Assembly (NCBI GenBank): GCA_949296075.1
Contig: CASFNG010000010.1
Span: 1-62,562, forward strand
DNA length: 62,562 nt
From: an uncultured Parabacteroides sp.
GTDB lineage: Bacteria > Bacteroidota > Bacteroidia > Bacteroidales > Tannerellaceae
Direction: 5' to 3'
Shown: positions 34,860-42,796 of the stretch, one piece after another
How the letters are laid out: each line of letters opens with the position of its first letter
How positions within the stretch are numbered: position 1 is the stretch's first letter
Notes under the pieces: generated by a model
Seen by the model: the letters and a program-made list of their open reading frames with translations, nothing else
What the model was told of the DNA's origin: nothing
The model's database searches: none
Program-made: the position numbers and the translations under genes

Positions 34860-36947
34860 ATGATAGATAAGATACATATAATAGCAGTAGTCCTTTGTTT
34901 TGCCTCATTATCCGCATTTGCTCAAAACGTTACGGAAACAAATCAGGCAGATAGTTTAGACATTTTCAGCGTTTATGAGAATTTGCCGGAGGTAATGGTG
35001 GTTGGAGAACGCCCTATCGTCAAATTGGAAGACGGAAAATTATCCTACAATATGCCTGTCATGCTGGAACGCATTCCGGCGGACAACGCTTTTGATGCCT
35101 TGAAAAACATCCCCGGTATCCATGTGAAAGATGAGAGTGTCAATTTCGCCGGACAACCTCTCACGCTGATTATTGATGGGAAGGTCAGCACCATGAGCTA
35201 CCGGGAAGTGATGGAACGCTTGAAGATGATGCCCGCCGAACAGATTGAAAAGGTGGAATTCATGCTTTCTACTCCGGCCCGTTATCACGTGCGTGGGGCT
35301 TCTTTAAATGTGATAACCAAGCGTCATAAAGGCAAGAAACACTTTTCCGGACAAATACAAGGAGATTATGAGCAGAGCAAATATGCATCGGGTGGAGCGA
35401 AAGGCAACCTTTTGTATTCTGATGGTAAACTGACCATTGATGCCAGCTATTCTTATACGAATATAAATGCTTATGCCGAAGCGGAACATGAGGCGCAGCA
35501 TCCGTTGAATAATAAAAGAGTGGCCTACTACGACCACACCACAAACAGGAACAAAGGAGACTTCCATCAGTATCGTGCCGGTTTCGACTATCAGTTTGCT
35601 ACGAATCATGCCTTGAACGTTGCCTATACAGGAAGCCGAAAATCTTATAAATCAAATAATAACACAACAGGCAATAGCGTTGCGAAACAATCCAGCGATG
35701 GAGACAACTACTTACATAACGTGGATTTATATTATGACCTTCCGTTCGGTTTGCAGGTTACGGCTGCTTATACGCACTATGAAGCTCCCAAGGACCAGCT
35801 GCTTGATGGTACACTGTATGAGGCAGAAAAGAACCTTTTGGCGAACAGTAACCAGAAAATCAATAAATGGCTGGTTGCTGCCGACCAAATACACTCTTTA
35901 CAAAAAGGATGGGGGCTTTCGTATGGCGTAAAGGCTCAGTTTACAAACAATAATAGTTTCCAAACCACCCAGACCGACGAGGGTGAAGTATTGCCGGAAG
36001 CTACAAGCAGCGTGGATATTGATGAGCGCATCATCAATGCCTATTTCGGGATCAATAAGCAGATAGGGAAAAACATATCTATTGATGCTTCGGTCGCTGC
36101 TGAAAACTTCCATACACCGCGATGGAACGAGTGGAGGGTTTATCCGACAGTAAATGCCATCTGGAATGTAAACGAGCGCCATTTACTCAATCTGTCTTTC
36201 AATTCCAATGCGGAATATCCAAGTTATTGGAGTACGATGAACAGCATTCACTATTCTTCTACCTATTCGGAAATTTGGGGAAATCCCAACTTAAAACCTA
36301 CAAGTAGCTATCATCTTTCATTGATGTGGCAGCTAAATCGACGTTATACCATCGTGGCGTTTACAAACTTCGAACCTAATTTCTCCGCACAATTATCCTA
36401 TCAGCCGTCCGACCGCCTTGCTGTAATTATGAAGGAGGTAAACTTCAATCACAGGAACATATACGGTATTCGGGCTTCCGCCCAATTCTCTGCCGGGAAA
36501 TGGCTGAATGGAAACCTCTTTGCGGCGGGGCTGTACACAAACGATAAGTGCGATGATTTCTTCGACTTGCCATTCAATCGTAAGAAATTCAGTGTCATTG
36601 CGGGAGGCATGTCGTCATTCCTCCTCAGCAAGCAGGCAAATATCCGATTGATCCTGAATCCATTCTTTCAGTCTAACGCCATTCAAGGAGTCTATAACAT
36701 AAACAGTATGTTTAGATTGAATGCCTCTTTGCGCTGGGCTTCTACGAATAATAAGTGGAACATTGTTCTTTCAGGGGATAATTTGACAAACAGCCACTTC
36801 AAGATTCATTCCATGTATGGCAATCAAGACTTCTCCATGAAGGTGTGTCAAAACTGGGTATCTGCCACTCTCTCTCTGATTTACAAATTCGGAAATTACA
36901 AGCGCAAGAACATCAAACAAGTTGACACTTCGAGAATGGGGTATTAA
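34860..36947 (+). CDS. TonB-dependent receptor / outer-membrane beta-barrel family protein
   Basis: 695 residues from ATG 34860, which gives the signal MIDKIHIIAVVLCFASL ending AFAQ; an in-frame start at 34788 overlaps the previous gene and hides the signal. A plug-like domain follows (VMVVGERPIVKLEDGKLSY, IPADNAFDALKNIPG, IDGKVS, GASLNVITK), then a barrel of the OMP_b-brl_3 type. There is no carboxypeptidase-like domain and no SusD partner, so it is not a classical SusC. Codon and base use are AT-richer than all neighbours, suggesting acquisition from another genome together with the truncated nuclease. The substrate is unknown. Confidence 0.88.
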   Translation: MIDKIHIIAVVLCFASLSAFAQNVTETNQADSLDIFSVYENLPEVMVVGERPIVKLEDGKLSYNMPVMLERIPADNAFDALKNIPGIHVKDESVNFAGQPLTLIIDGKVSTMSYREVMERLKMMPAEQIEKVEFMLSTPARYHVRGASLNVITKRHKGKKHFSGQIQGDYEQSKYASGGAKGNLLYSDGKLTIDASYSYTNINAYAEAEHEAQHPLNNKRVAYYDHTTNRNKGDFHQYRAGFDYQFATNHALNVAYTGSRKSYKSNNNTTGNSVAKQSSDGDNYLHNVDLYYDLPFGLQVTAAYTHYEAPKDQLLDGTLYEAEKNLLANSNQKINKWLVAADQIHSLQKGWGLSYGVKAQFTNNNSFQTTQTDEGEVLPEATSSVDIDERIINAYFGINKQIGKNISIDASVAAENFHTPRWNEWRVYPTVNAIWNVNERHLLNLSFNSNAEYPSYWSTMNSIHYSSTYSEIWGNPNLKPTSSYHLSLMWQLNRRYTIVAFTNFEPNFSAQLSYQPSDRLAVIMKEVNFNHRNIYGIRASAQFSAGKWLNGNLFAAGLYTNDKCDDFFDLPFNRKKFSVIAGGMSSFLLSKQANIRLILNPFFQSNAIQGVYNINSMFRLNASLRWASTNNKWNIVLSGDNLTNSHFKIHSMYGNQDFSMKVCQNWVSATLSLIYKFGNYKRKNIKQVDTSRMGY

Positions 36948-36982
36948 AAGACATATAATACTACTAACAGGTAATTTTAAAA

Positions 36983-36998
36983 TGAAGTCGCTGTTCAC
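36983..36998. repeat. Right copy of the 16-base direct repeat bounding the island
   Basis: TGAAGTCGCTGTTCAC matches 34338-34353 exactly. It lies 35 bases after the receptor stop codon and before the FKBP promoter. Confidence 0.85.
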
Positions 36999-37047
36999 CG
37001 GGAGTAATAAAAATTGTTTCCTATGGCATTTATGTAGGGAAAAACAT

Positions 37048-37055
37048 TACTTTTG
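37048..37055 (+). promoter_or_regulatory. -7 box before the FKBP pair
   Basis: TACTTTTG fits TAnnTTTG and lies 30 bases before the first FKBP start. The -33 element is unclear. Confidence 0.65.
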
Positions 37056-37085
37056 TGGCTTGTAATTTGTTGAATAGTAAAAAGA

Positions 37086-37670
37086 ATGGATAAAGTTAGT
37101 TACGCGTTGGGCCTGAGTATCGGGAATAATTTCCAGAGCTCGGGGATCAAGGACCTGCGGATGGAGGACTTCGTGCGCGGCTTGAGCGATGTATTGAACG
37201 AGACGAAGCCGGCCATCTCCTACGAGGAGGCGAAGCAAGTGATCAACGACTACTTCGTGAAGCTCCAGCAGGAGAAGATGGAGATCAACAAGAAGGCGGG
37301 AGAGGAGTTCCTGATGATCAACAAGCATAAGGCGGGCGTGGTGGAATTGCCCAGCGGATTGCAGTACGAGATCTTGAAGAAGGGGGACGGACCGAAACCG
37401 ACGGTTGCCGACAAGGTGAAGTGCCACTACCACGGCACGCTGATCGACGGACGGGTGTTCGACAGCTCCGTGCAGCGCGGCGAACCTGCCGTGTTCGGGG
37501 TGTCGCAGGTGATCCCCGGATGGGTGGAGGCCCTGCAACTGATGCCTGTAGGGTCGAAATGGAGACTGTTCATCCCCTCTAACCTCGCTTACGGCGAGCA
37601 TGGGGCAGGCTCGATCGAGCCGAACAGTACCTTGGTGTTCGACGTGGAATTATTGGAAATCGTGAAATAA
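37086..37670 (+). CDS. FKBP-type peptidyl-prolyl isomerase, cytoplasmic (FklB-like)
   Basis: 194 residues, no signal peptide. The N-terminal helical part (DKVSYALGLSIGNNFQSSG) is the dimerisation domain of the FKBP22/FklB group; the C-terminal FKBP domain (about 95-194) has GLQYEILKKGDG, VKCHYHGTLIDGRVFDSS, VSQVIPGWVEALQLMPVG and IPSNLAYGEHGAG. It speeds proline isomerisation during folding. It is 18 bases before a paralogue that carries a lipoprotein signal, so the pair serves two compartments. Confidence 0.93.
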   Translation: MDKVSYALGLSIGNNFQSSGIKDLRMEDFVRGLSDVLNETKPAISYEEAKQVINDYFVKLQQEKMEINKKAGEEFLMINKHKAGVVELPSGLQYEILKKGDGPKPTVADKVKCHYHGTLIDGRVFDSSVQRGEPAVFGVSQVIPGWVEALQLMPVGSKWRLFIPSNLAYGEHGAGSIEPNSTLVFDVELLEIVK

Positions 37671-37688
37671 TAGATTAATAAGAAAGAA

Positions 37689-38414
37689 ATGAAAAAAATC
37701 AGTGTGTTAGTCGCTACGGCGATTGTGGCAATGGGTGCCTCGTTCACCTCTTGCGGTGGTTCTCATCAGAACGCGAGCTTGAAGACCCCGGTAGATAGCG
37801 CCAGCTACGCGATCGGTATCAGCACGGGCGCGGGTTATAAGGAAAACTTGAAGACGCTGCCCGGCGGCAAGGCGAACGTGGACGACCTGATCGCCGGTTT
37901 CATCCAGGCGATCAAGGGTGACTCCGCCGCCATGAAGATGACCCCGCAGGAGGCGCAGCAGTATCTCCAGACCTATTTCGTGGAGGCTCAGGCCCGCGAG
38001 GCGAAGGAGACGAAAGAGGCCGGCGAGAAGTTCCTGGCCGAGAACAAGACCAAGGAGGGTGTCATCACCACCGAGAGCGGCTTGCAGTATAAGGTAGAGA
38101 AAGAGGGCGACGGACCGAAGCCGACCGCTACCGACAAGGTGAAGGTGCATTATACGGGAACCCTGCTCGACGGCACGAAATTCGATAGCTCCGTGGATCG
38201 CGGCGAGCCCGCCGAGTTTGGTGTGGGCCAGGTGATCAAGGGCTGGACCGAGGGCTTGCAGATCATGCCGGTAGGCTCCAAGTATATCTTCTGGATCCCC
38301 TCCGAGCTGGCTTACGGGGAGCGTGGCGCGGGCCGCGACATCAAGCCGAACAGCGTGCTGAAGTTCGAGGTTGAGCTGCTGGAGATCGTGAAAGACGACA
38401 ACGCGAAAAAATAA
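37689..38414 (+). CDS. FKBP-type peptidyl-prolyl isomerase, lipoprotein
   Basis: 241 residues with a lipoprotein signal (FTSCGG, cysteine near 22). The same helical N-terminal domain (VDSASYAIGISTGAGYKEN) and FKBP domain (GLQYKVEKEGDG, VKVHYTGTLLDGTKFDSSVD, IKGWTEGLQIMPVG, ELAYGERGAG) as its upstream neighbour are present. It would act on envelope proteins, perhaps outer-membrane proteins, from the periplasm or membrane surface. It shares a transcript with the cytoplasmic FKBP and is followed by a good terminator. Confidence 0.94.
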   Translation: MKKISVLVATAIVAMGASFTSCGGSHQNASLKTPVDSASYAIGISTGAGYKENLKTLPGGKANVDDLIAGFIQAIKGDSAAMKMTPQEAQQYLQTYFVEAQAREAKETKEAGEKFLAENKTKEGVITTESGLQYKVEKEGDGPKPTATDKVKVHYTGTLLDGTKFDSSVDRGEPAEFGVGQVIKGWTEGLQIMPVGSKYIFWIPSELAYGERGAGRDIKPNSVLKFEVELLEIVKDDNAKK

Positions 38415-38438
38415 TCCATAGCGCTTGTTTACCGAAAT

Positions 38439-38478
38439 AAGCGGGCAAATTATGCTAAAAAGCATTTTTGCCCGCTTT
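38439..38478 (+). terminator. Terminator after the FKBP pair
   Basis: AAGCGGGCAAA and TTTGCCCGCTT form a perfect stem, with a second ATGCT/AGCAT stem inside, then TTTT. Confidence 0.9.
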
Positions 38479-38583
38479 TGTCATTATTTGATCACTTTTT
38501 TTCTTTCATAATGATATAAGATCCAATTTAATTATATATTTTTGATACATTAAAATGAATGCGTATAATTAAGCGAGTTTCAA

Positions 38584-39051
38584 ATGGAGAAGATAGACAA
38601 GTTGGATCGGCAAATATTGAACATTATCTCAAGAAATGCCCGGATTCCTTTTAAGGATGTTGCCGAAGAGTGTGGCGTATCCCGCGCGGCTATTCATCAG
38701 CGGGTTCAACGCATGATCGATATGAACGTGATTGTCGGTTCGGGCTATCACATCAATCCGAAAGTTTTAGGGTATAATACCTGTACGTATATAGGGGTCA
38801 AGTTAGAGAGAGGGTCCATGTATAAGGATGTAGTGCCGGAATTCGAGAAGATACCGGAGATCGTGGAGTGCCATTTCACCACGGGGCCTTACACGATGTT
38901 GATTAAATTGTACGCGCGTGACAACGAGCACCTGATGGAGCTCCTGAACTCGAAGATCCAGGAGATCCCCGGCGTGACGGCGACCGAGACGCTTATCTCC
39001 TTGCGCCAGAGCGTGAAGCGGGAGATCCCTATCTGCGAGATCACCGACTAA
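38584..39051 (+). CDS. Lrp/AsnC-family transcriptional regulator
   Basis: 155 residues. N-terminal winged helix-turn-helix (DRQILNIISRNARIPFKDVA, then CGVSRAAIHQRVQRM) and C-terminal RAM ligand-binding domain (GYNTCTYIGVKLERGSM, ECHFTTGPYTMLIKL). Such proteins form octamers or dimers and respond to amino acids. A TATTTTTG -7-like box lies at 38537-38544 in the AT-rich leader, 40 bases before the start, without a clear -33. It is monocistronic with its own terminator. Targets are unknown. Confidence 0.94.
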   Translation: MEKIDKLDRQILNIISRNARIPFKDVAEECGVSRAAIHQRVQRMIDMNVIVGSGYHINPKVLGYNTCTYIGVKLERGSMYKDVVPEFEKIPEIVECHFTTGPYTMLIKLYARDNEHLMELLNSKIQEIPGVTATETLISLRQSVKREIPICEITD

Positions 39052-39073
39052 GGGAAACGGCTTCTGCCGACGG

Positions 39074-39106
39074 GCCCGGCGCCGGAAAGGGCGGCGGGCT
39101 TTTTTG
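39074..39106 (+). terminator. Terminator of the Lrp gene, its T-run overlapping the next -33 box
   Basis: GCCCGGCGCC (39074-39083) pairs with GGCGGCGGGC (39090-39099, one mismatch), followed by TTTTTTG. The final TTTG (39103-39106) is also the -33 element of the next promoter. Confidence 0.83.
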
Positions 39107-39134
39107 TCTATCCGGGGTCGATCGCCTATCTTCG
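39103..39134 (+). promoter_or_regulatory. Promoter of the S8 peptidase - xseAB - ispD - recG operon
   Basis: TTTG (39103-39106), 20-base spacer, TATCTTCG (39127-39134): the best complete promoter match in the window. The start codon at 39160 is 25 bases downstream. Confidence 0.82.
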
Positions 39135-39159
39135 CGACTCCTAATCGTTGTGGAATGTC

Positions 39160-40530
39160 ATGAGTAGATATATTGGGATATTGGTCTGCTTGGCCTGCCT
39201 GATCGCCTCGGGGACGAGGGCGGCCGAGCGTTTTTGCTTCCGGGTCTATCTGAAAGATAAGGGAATCTCGGGCTGCTCGTTGGAGCGGCCGGGCGAATAC
39301 CTCTCCGAGGCTGCGATAGAGCGGAGGGAAAGGCAGGGCGTGGAGGTGGAGGATTCTGACCTGCCGATCGCGCGGGCTTACTTGGACACGCTTTCCGCTT
39401 GCGGAGGGACACCGGTGCTGACGAGCAAATGGATGGCTACGGTGGTCGTGGCCAGTGGCGATAGCGCCGTGGCCGAGCGGATCATGCGCCTGCCGATGGT
39501 GGATTCCGTGAAATGGGTCTGGAAAGGGGAGGCGGGGATGCCGCTATTCGAGGCCTCAAGGGATACCGCTATGCTCGCCCCAGCGGATCCTCCGGAGCGC
39601 TCACTTTATGGATTCTCCGAAAAGCAGATCAAGATGCTGGGCGGTATCAAGCTGCATAAGGCTGGTTTTGAGGGGAAAGGCGTACGGATCGCGGTGGTGG
39701 ACGCCGGTTTCCGGAACGTGGACCGGATCTCGGTGTTCGACTCCCTGCGCTTAGAGGGAACTCGCAATTTCCTTTTCCCCGGAAGGAGCGTGTTCGAGGA
39801 GGATGACCACGGGACAAAGGTCTTGTCGTGTCTCGCCGCCTATGACCCGGGACGGATGATCGGGACGGCGCCGAAGGCATCCTATTGGCTGCTGAAGAGC
39901 GAGGATGTGCGCTCGGAATACCCGATCGAGGAGGATTACTGGGCGGCGGCGGTGGAGTTCGCCGATAGCGTGGGCGTGGACATCATCACCTCCTCGTTAG
40001 GCTATTTCTCGTTTGACCAGAAAACTATGGAATATGGGAAAGATCAATTAGATGGGCGTACCTCGCTCATCAGCCGGGCGGCGGGCATGGCCGCCAAGAA
40101 AGGGATCTTGCTCTTTTGTAGCGCCGGAAATGAGGGAAATGGAGATTGGGAGAAGGTCACTTTCCCCGCCGATGCCCCGGACGTGTTGACCGTAGGGGCG
40201 GTGACCGGCCGGAAGGAGCATAGCCTGTTCAGCTCGAAGGGACCGACGGCTGACGGCAGGGTGAAGCCAGACGTGGTGGCGATGGGATCGGCCGCTTGCG
40301 TGGTGGATGCCGACGGCTGTATCCGCTTCGTGAACGGTACCTCTTTCGCCACGCCGATCCTTGCCGGGCTGGGAGCCTGCTTGTGGCAGGCGTTACCCTC
40401 GTTGACAAGCCGGGAGATCATGGATCTGATCCGCATGGCGGGCGACCGCCGTAAGAAGCCGGGCGCTGAGTTTGGCTATGGTATACCGGATATGTATAAG
40501 GCTTATAAGAAAGGAAAAAAGAAAAGATGA
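39160..40530 (+). CDS. Subtilisin-like S8 serine peptidase, exported
   Basis: 456 residues from ATG 39160 (TTG 39148 is in frame but adds only four residues). The signal peptide ends near SGTRAA. A prodomain-like stretch (about 25-140) precedes the catalytic domain with the full triad: Asp in VAVVDAGFRN, His in DDHGTKVLSC and Ser in VNGTSFATPILAG; the oxyanion Asn is in LFCSAGNEGN. There is no type IX sorting domain, so the enzyme probably stays in the periplasm or is surface-attached by other means. Its stop overlaps the xseA start by four bases, an odd coupling of a protease to DNA-metabolism genes. Confidence 0.93.
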   Translation: MSRYIGILVCLACLIASGTRAAERFCFRVYLKDKGISGCSLERPGEYLSEAAIERRERQGVEVEDSDLPIARAYLDTLSACGGTPVLTSKWMATVVVASGDSAVAERIMRLPMVDSVKWVWKGEAGMPLFEASRDTAMLAPADPPERSLYGFSEKQIKMLGGIKLHKAGFEGKGVRIAVVDAGFRNVDRISVFDSLRLEGTRNFLFPGRSVFEEDDHGTKVLSCLAAYDPGRMIGTAPKASYWLLKSEDVRSEYPIEEDYWAAAVEFADSVGVDIITSSLGYFSFDQKTMEYGKDQLDGRTSLISRAAGMAAKKGILLFCSAGNEGNGDWEKVTFPADAPDVLTVGAVTGRKEHSLFSSKGPTADGRVKPDVVAMGSAACVVDADGCIRFVNGTSFATPILAGLGACLWQALPSLTSREIMDLIRMAGDRRKKPGAEFGYGIPDMYKAYKKGKKKR

Positions 40531-41861
40531 GCGGTTCGATGTTGAAGGATTGCCCGGATGGGCGAGAAGCGTTATCTTTGCTGGAGCTGAACACGAGGAT
40601 CCGGGTGACGCTGGCAGAGGCGTTCCCCGATACCTGCTGGGTGCGCGCGGAGATGAGCGACGTGCGGGTGAACGCGTCATCAGGACACTGTTACTTGGAG
40701 TTCGTGGAGAAGGATCCCCGGAGCGGCCAGTTATTGGCGAAGGTCCGCGGGTCGATCTGGGCGAAGACCTTCCGGATGCTGAAACCCTATTTCGAGATGG
40801 AGACGGGGCAGTCGTTCACCTCCGGGCTGAAAGTGCTGGTGAAGGTGGCGGTGGAGTTCCATGAGCTCTATGGCTTGAGCCTGACGGTATTGGATATAGA
40901 TCCCGCCTATACGTTAGGAGATATGGCGCGCCGGCGGATGGAAATCATCCGGCAGTTGCAGGAGGAGGGGGTGTTTACCCTTAACAAGGAGCTTCCTTTC
41001 CCTTTGTTGCCGAGACGGATCGCTATCATCACCTCACCGACGGCGGCGGGTTACGAGGATTTCTTGCATCAACTGACGGAGAACAAGGGAGGGTATCCCT
41101 TCTATACGAAGCTATTCCCGGCCCTGATGCAGGGAGATCGCACGGAGGCCTCGGTGATCGCCGCCTTGGATCGGATCGACCGCCATCGGGAACTGTTCGA
41201 CGTGGTGGTGATTATCCGCGGGGGTGGGGCTACTTCAGACTTGAACAGCTTTGACTCCTATCTGCTGGCGGCGAATTGCGCGCAATTCCCGCTCCCCATT
41301 ATCACGGGGATCGGGCATGAGCGGGATGATACGGTGGTGGATCTGGTGGCGCATACCCGCTTGAAGACACCGACCGCGGTCGCGGAGTTCCTGATCGCCC
41401 GGATGGATCTGGTCGGGGAGGAACTGGAAGGGCTGCGTCAAGGGGTGGTTTCGCTGACGCGTGACCACCTTTCCCGGCGAACGACGGAACTTCAGCTGCT
41501 GACAACCCGCTTCCCGGCGGTCGTGACGGGACGTATCGAGCGCGACCATTCGCTCTTGCGTATCTTGGCGGGGAGGTTGCCTACCGGAACGTCGGGGCTG
41601 TTGGAACGTCGACGGGCGGAATTGGAGCGTGAGGGGCTGCGCTTACGGAATGGCTCAGCTTCCCTGCTGGCGGAAGGTGGGCGCTTTATCCAGTTGACGG
41701 AGCAGTTCGTGAAGATGGCCTCGCCAGATTATATATTGAGACGCGGATATAGCCTGTCCTTGAAGGAGGGCAGGATCATCAAGCATGCGACCGACTTACG
41801 CTCGGGTGATGAGCTGACTACCCGTTTCTCGGATGGGGAGGTGAAAAGTACGATCTTATAA
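40527..41861 (+). CDS. xseA: Exodeoxyribonuclease VII large subunit
   Basis: 444 residues. With XseB it degrades single-stranded DNA. N-terminal OB-fold (LSLLELNTRIRVTLAEAFPD, GHCYLEFVEKD) and the catalytic domain with PRRIAIITSPTAAGYEDF, VVIIRGGGATSDLNSFD, ITGIGHERDDTVVDLVAH and KTPTAVAEFL, then a coiled-coil tail and LRRGYSLSLKEGRIIK. ATG 40527 overlaps the protease stop. The small-subunit gene starts 10 bases after its stop. A TATCTTTG sequence at 40573-40580 lies inside the gene and is probably chance. Confidence 0.96.
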   Translation: MSGSMLKDCPDGREALSLLELNTRIRVTLAEAFPDTCWVRAEMSDVRVNASSGHCYLEFVEKDPRSGQLLAKVRGSIWAKTFRMLKPYFEMETGQSFTSGLKVLVKVAVEFHELYGLSLTVLDIDPAYTLGDMARRRMEIIRQLQEEGVFTLNKELPFPLLPRRIAIITSPTAAGYEDFLHQLTENKGGYPFYTKLFPALMQGDRTEASVIAALDRIDRHRELFDVVVIIRGGGATSDLNSFDSYLLAANCAQFPLPIITGIGHERDDTVVDLVAHTRLKTPTAVAEFLIARMDLVGEELEGLRQGVVSLTRDHLSRRTTELQLLTTRFPAVVTGRIERDHSLLRILAGRLPTGTSGLLERRRAELEREGLRLRNGSASLLAEGGRFIQLTEQFVKMASPDYILRRGYSLSLKEGRIIKHATDLRSGDELTTRFSDGEVKSTIL

Positions 41862-41871
41862 GAATAATGTG

Positions 41872-42069
41872 ATGGCAAAGAAAGAGGAAACATATAAGGA
41901 GGCGGTCGAGCGCTTGCGCCAGATCGTCGGCGAGATAGAGAGGGGGGATCTGGACGTGGATCTCCTCTCGGAACGGGTGAAGGAGGCGACTCGATTGATC
42001 AAGTTGTGCAAGGAGAAGCTATATAAGGTGGATGAGGAGGTGAAAAAGGCCTTGGAGGAGCTGGATTGA
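41872..42069 (+). CDS. xseB: Exodeoxyribonuclease VII small subunit
   Basis: 65 residues from ATG 41872 (GTG 41869 immediately before it would add one). The sequence YKEAVERLRQIVGEIERGD, then LLSERVKEATRLIKLCKEKL and a glutamate-rich tail is typical of XseB, a short helical hairpin that binds the XseA coiled coil. Its TGA stop overlaps the ispD ATG. Confidence 0.95.
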   Translation: MAKKEETYKEAVERLRQIVGEIERGDLDVDLLSERVKEATRLIKLCKEKLYKVDEEVKKALEELD

Positions 42070-42776
42070 TGGAACGGTTTGTTTTGATTGTCGCCGGAGG
42101 TAAGGGGCTTCGTATGGGAGGAGATCTGCCGAAGCAGTTCATTCCGATGCGGGGGAAGCCGATCTTGATGCATACGGTAGAGGCCTTTTATCGCTGGGAT
42201 CCCGCCGCCCGGATCATTCTTGCGCTTCCAGAGGAGCATCAACCGTATTGGAAGATGCTTTGTAAGGAGATCGGTTGCGAGGTCCCACACGAGGTAGTGA
42301 ATGGAGGCGAGGCACGTTTCTTCTCTGTCAGGAACGGCTTGGAGCGTCTGTTGGAGGTGTATCAAGAGCGTGTAGGCGAGGATTTGTCGCGAGGCTTGGT
42401 AGCCGTGCACGACGGCGTGCGCCCTTTTGTCCGTCCGGAGGTAATCGAGGCCTGTTTCCGGGAGGCGGAACGTGCGGGGGCTGTCGTACCGGTCGTCTCG
42501 ATGATCGACTCCTTGCGCCAGAAAGATGAGCGTGGAAGCCGTCCGGTGGATCGTTCGCTCTATATGGCGGTGCAGACGCCTCAAGTGTTCCGGCTGGATC
42601 TCTTGGCGGAGGCGTACCGGCAACCGTTCTCTCCCTTGTTCACGGACGACGCTTCCGTGGTGGAGGCTTTGGGGCATCCGATAGCGACTGTCGCGGGAGA
42701 CAGGGAGAATATCAAGATCACTACGCCCTTCGACCTGCTGATCGCTGAGGCGATGTTTGGGAAAGATGTGGAATGA
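42069..42776 (+). CDS. ispD: 2-C-methyl-D-erythritol 4-phosphate cytidylyltransferase
   Basis: 235 residues. Third step of the MEP isoprenoid pathway: transfers CMP from CTP to methylerythritol phosphate. Marks: VLIVAGGKGLRMGGDLPKQF nucleotide loop, VAVHDGVRPFVRPEV with the catalytic Asp/Arg region, VPVVSMIDSLRQ, AVQTPQVFRLDLL and TDDASVVEALG. ATG 42069 shares a base with the xseB stop codon; the alternative TTG 42066 is unlikely. RecG follows after 20 bases. Confidence 0.95.
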   Translation: MERFVLIVAGGKGLRMGGDLPKQFIPMRGKPILMHTVEAFYRWDPAARIILALPEEHQPYWKMLCKEIGCEVPHEVVNGGEARFFSVRNGLERLLEVYQERVGEDLSRGLVAVHDGVRPFVRPEVIEACFREAERAGAVVPVVSMIDSLRQKDERGSRPVDRSLYMAVQTPQVFRLDLLAEAYRQPFSPLFTDDASVVEALGHPIATVAGDRENIKITTPFDLLIAEAMFGKDVE

Positions 42777-42796
42777 GGGCTTAATTCTTGGGTGAT

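Noticed and set aside
40573-40580. TATCTTTG inside xseA as a promoter
   Set aside because: No -33 element, lies inside the coding start of xseA, and xseA is translationally coupled to the gene before it.
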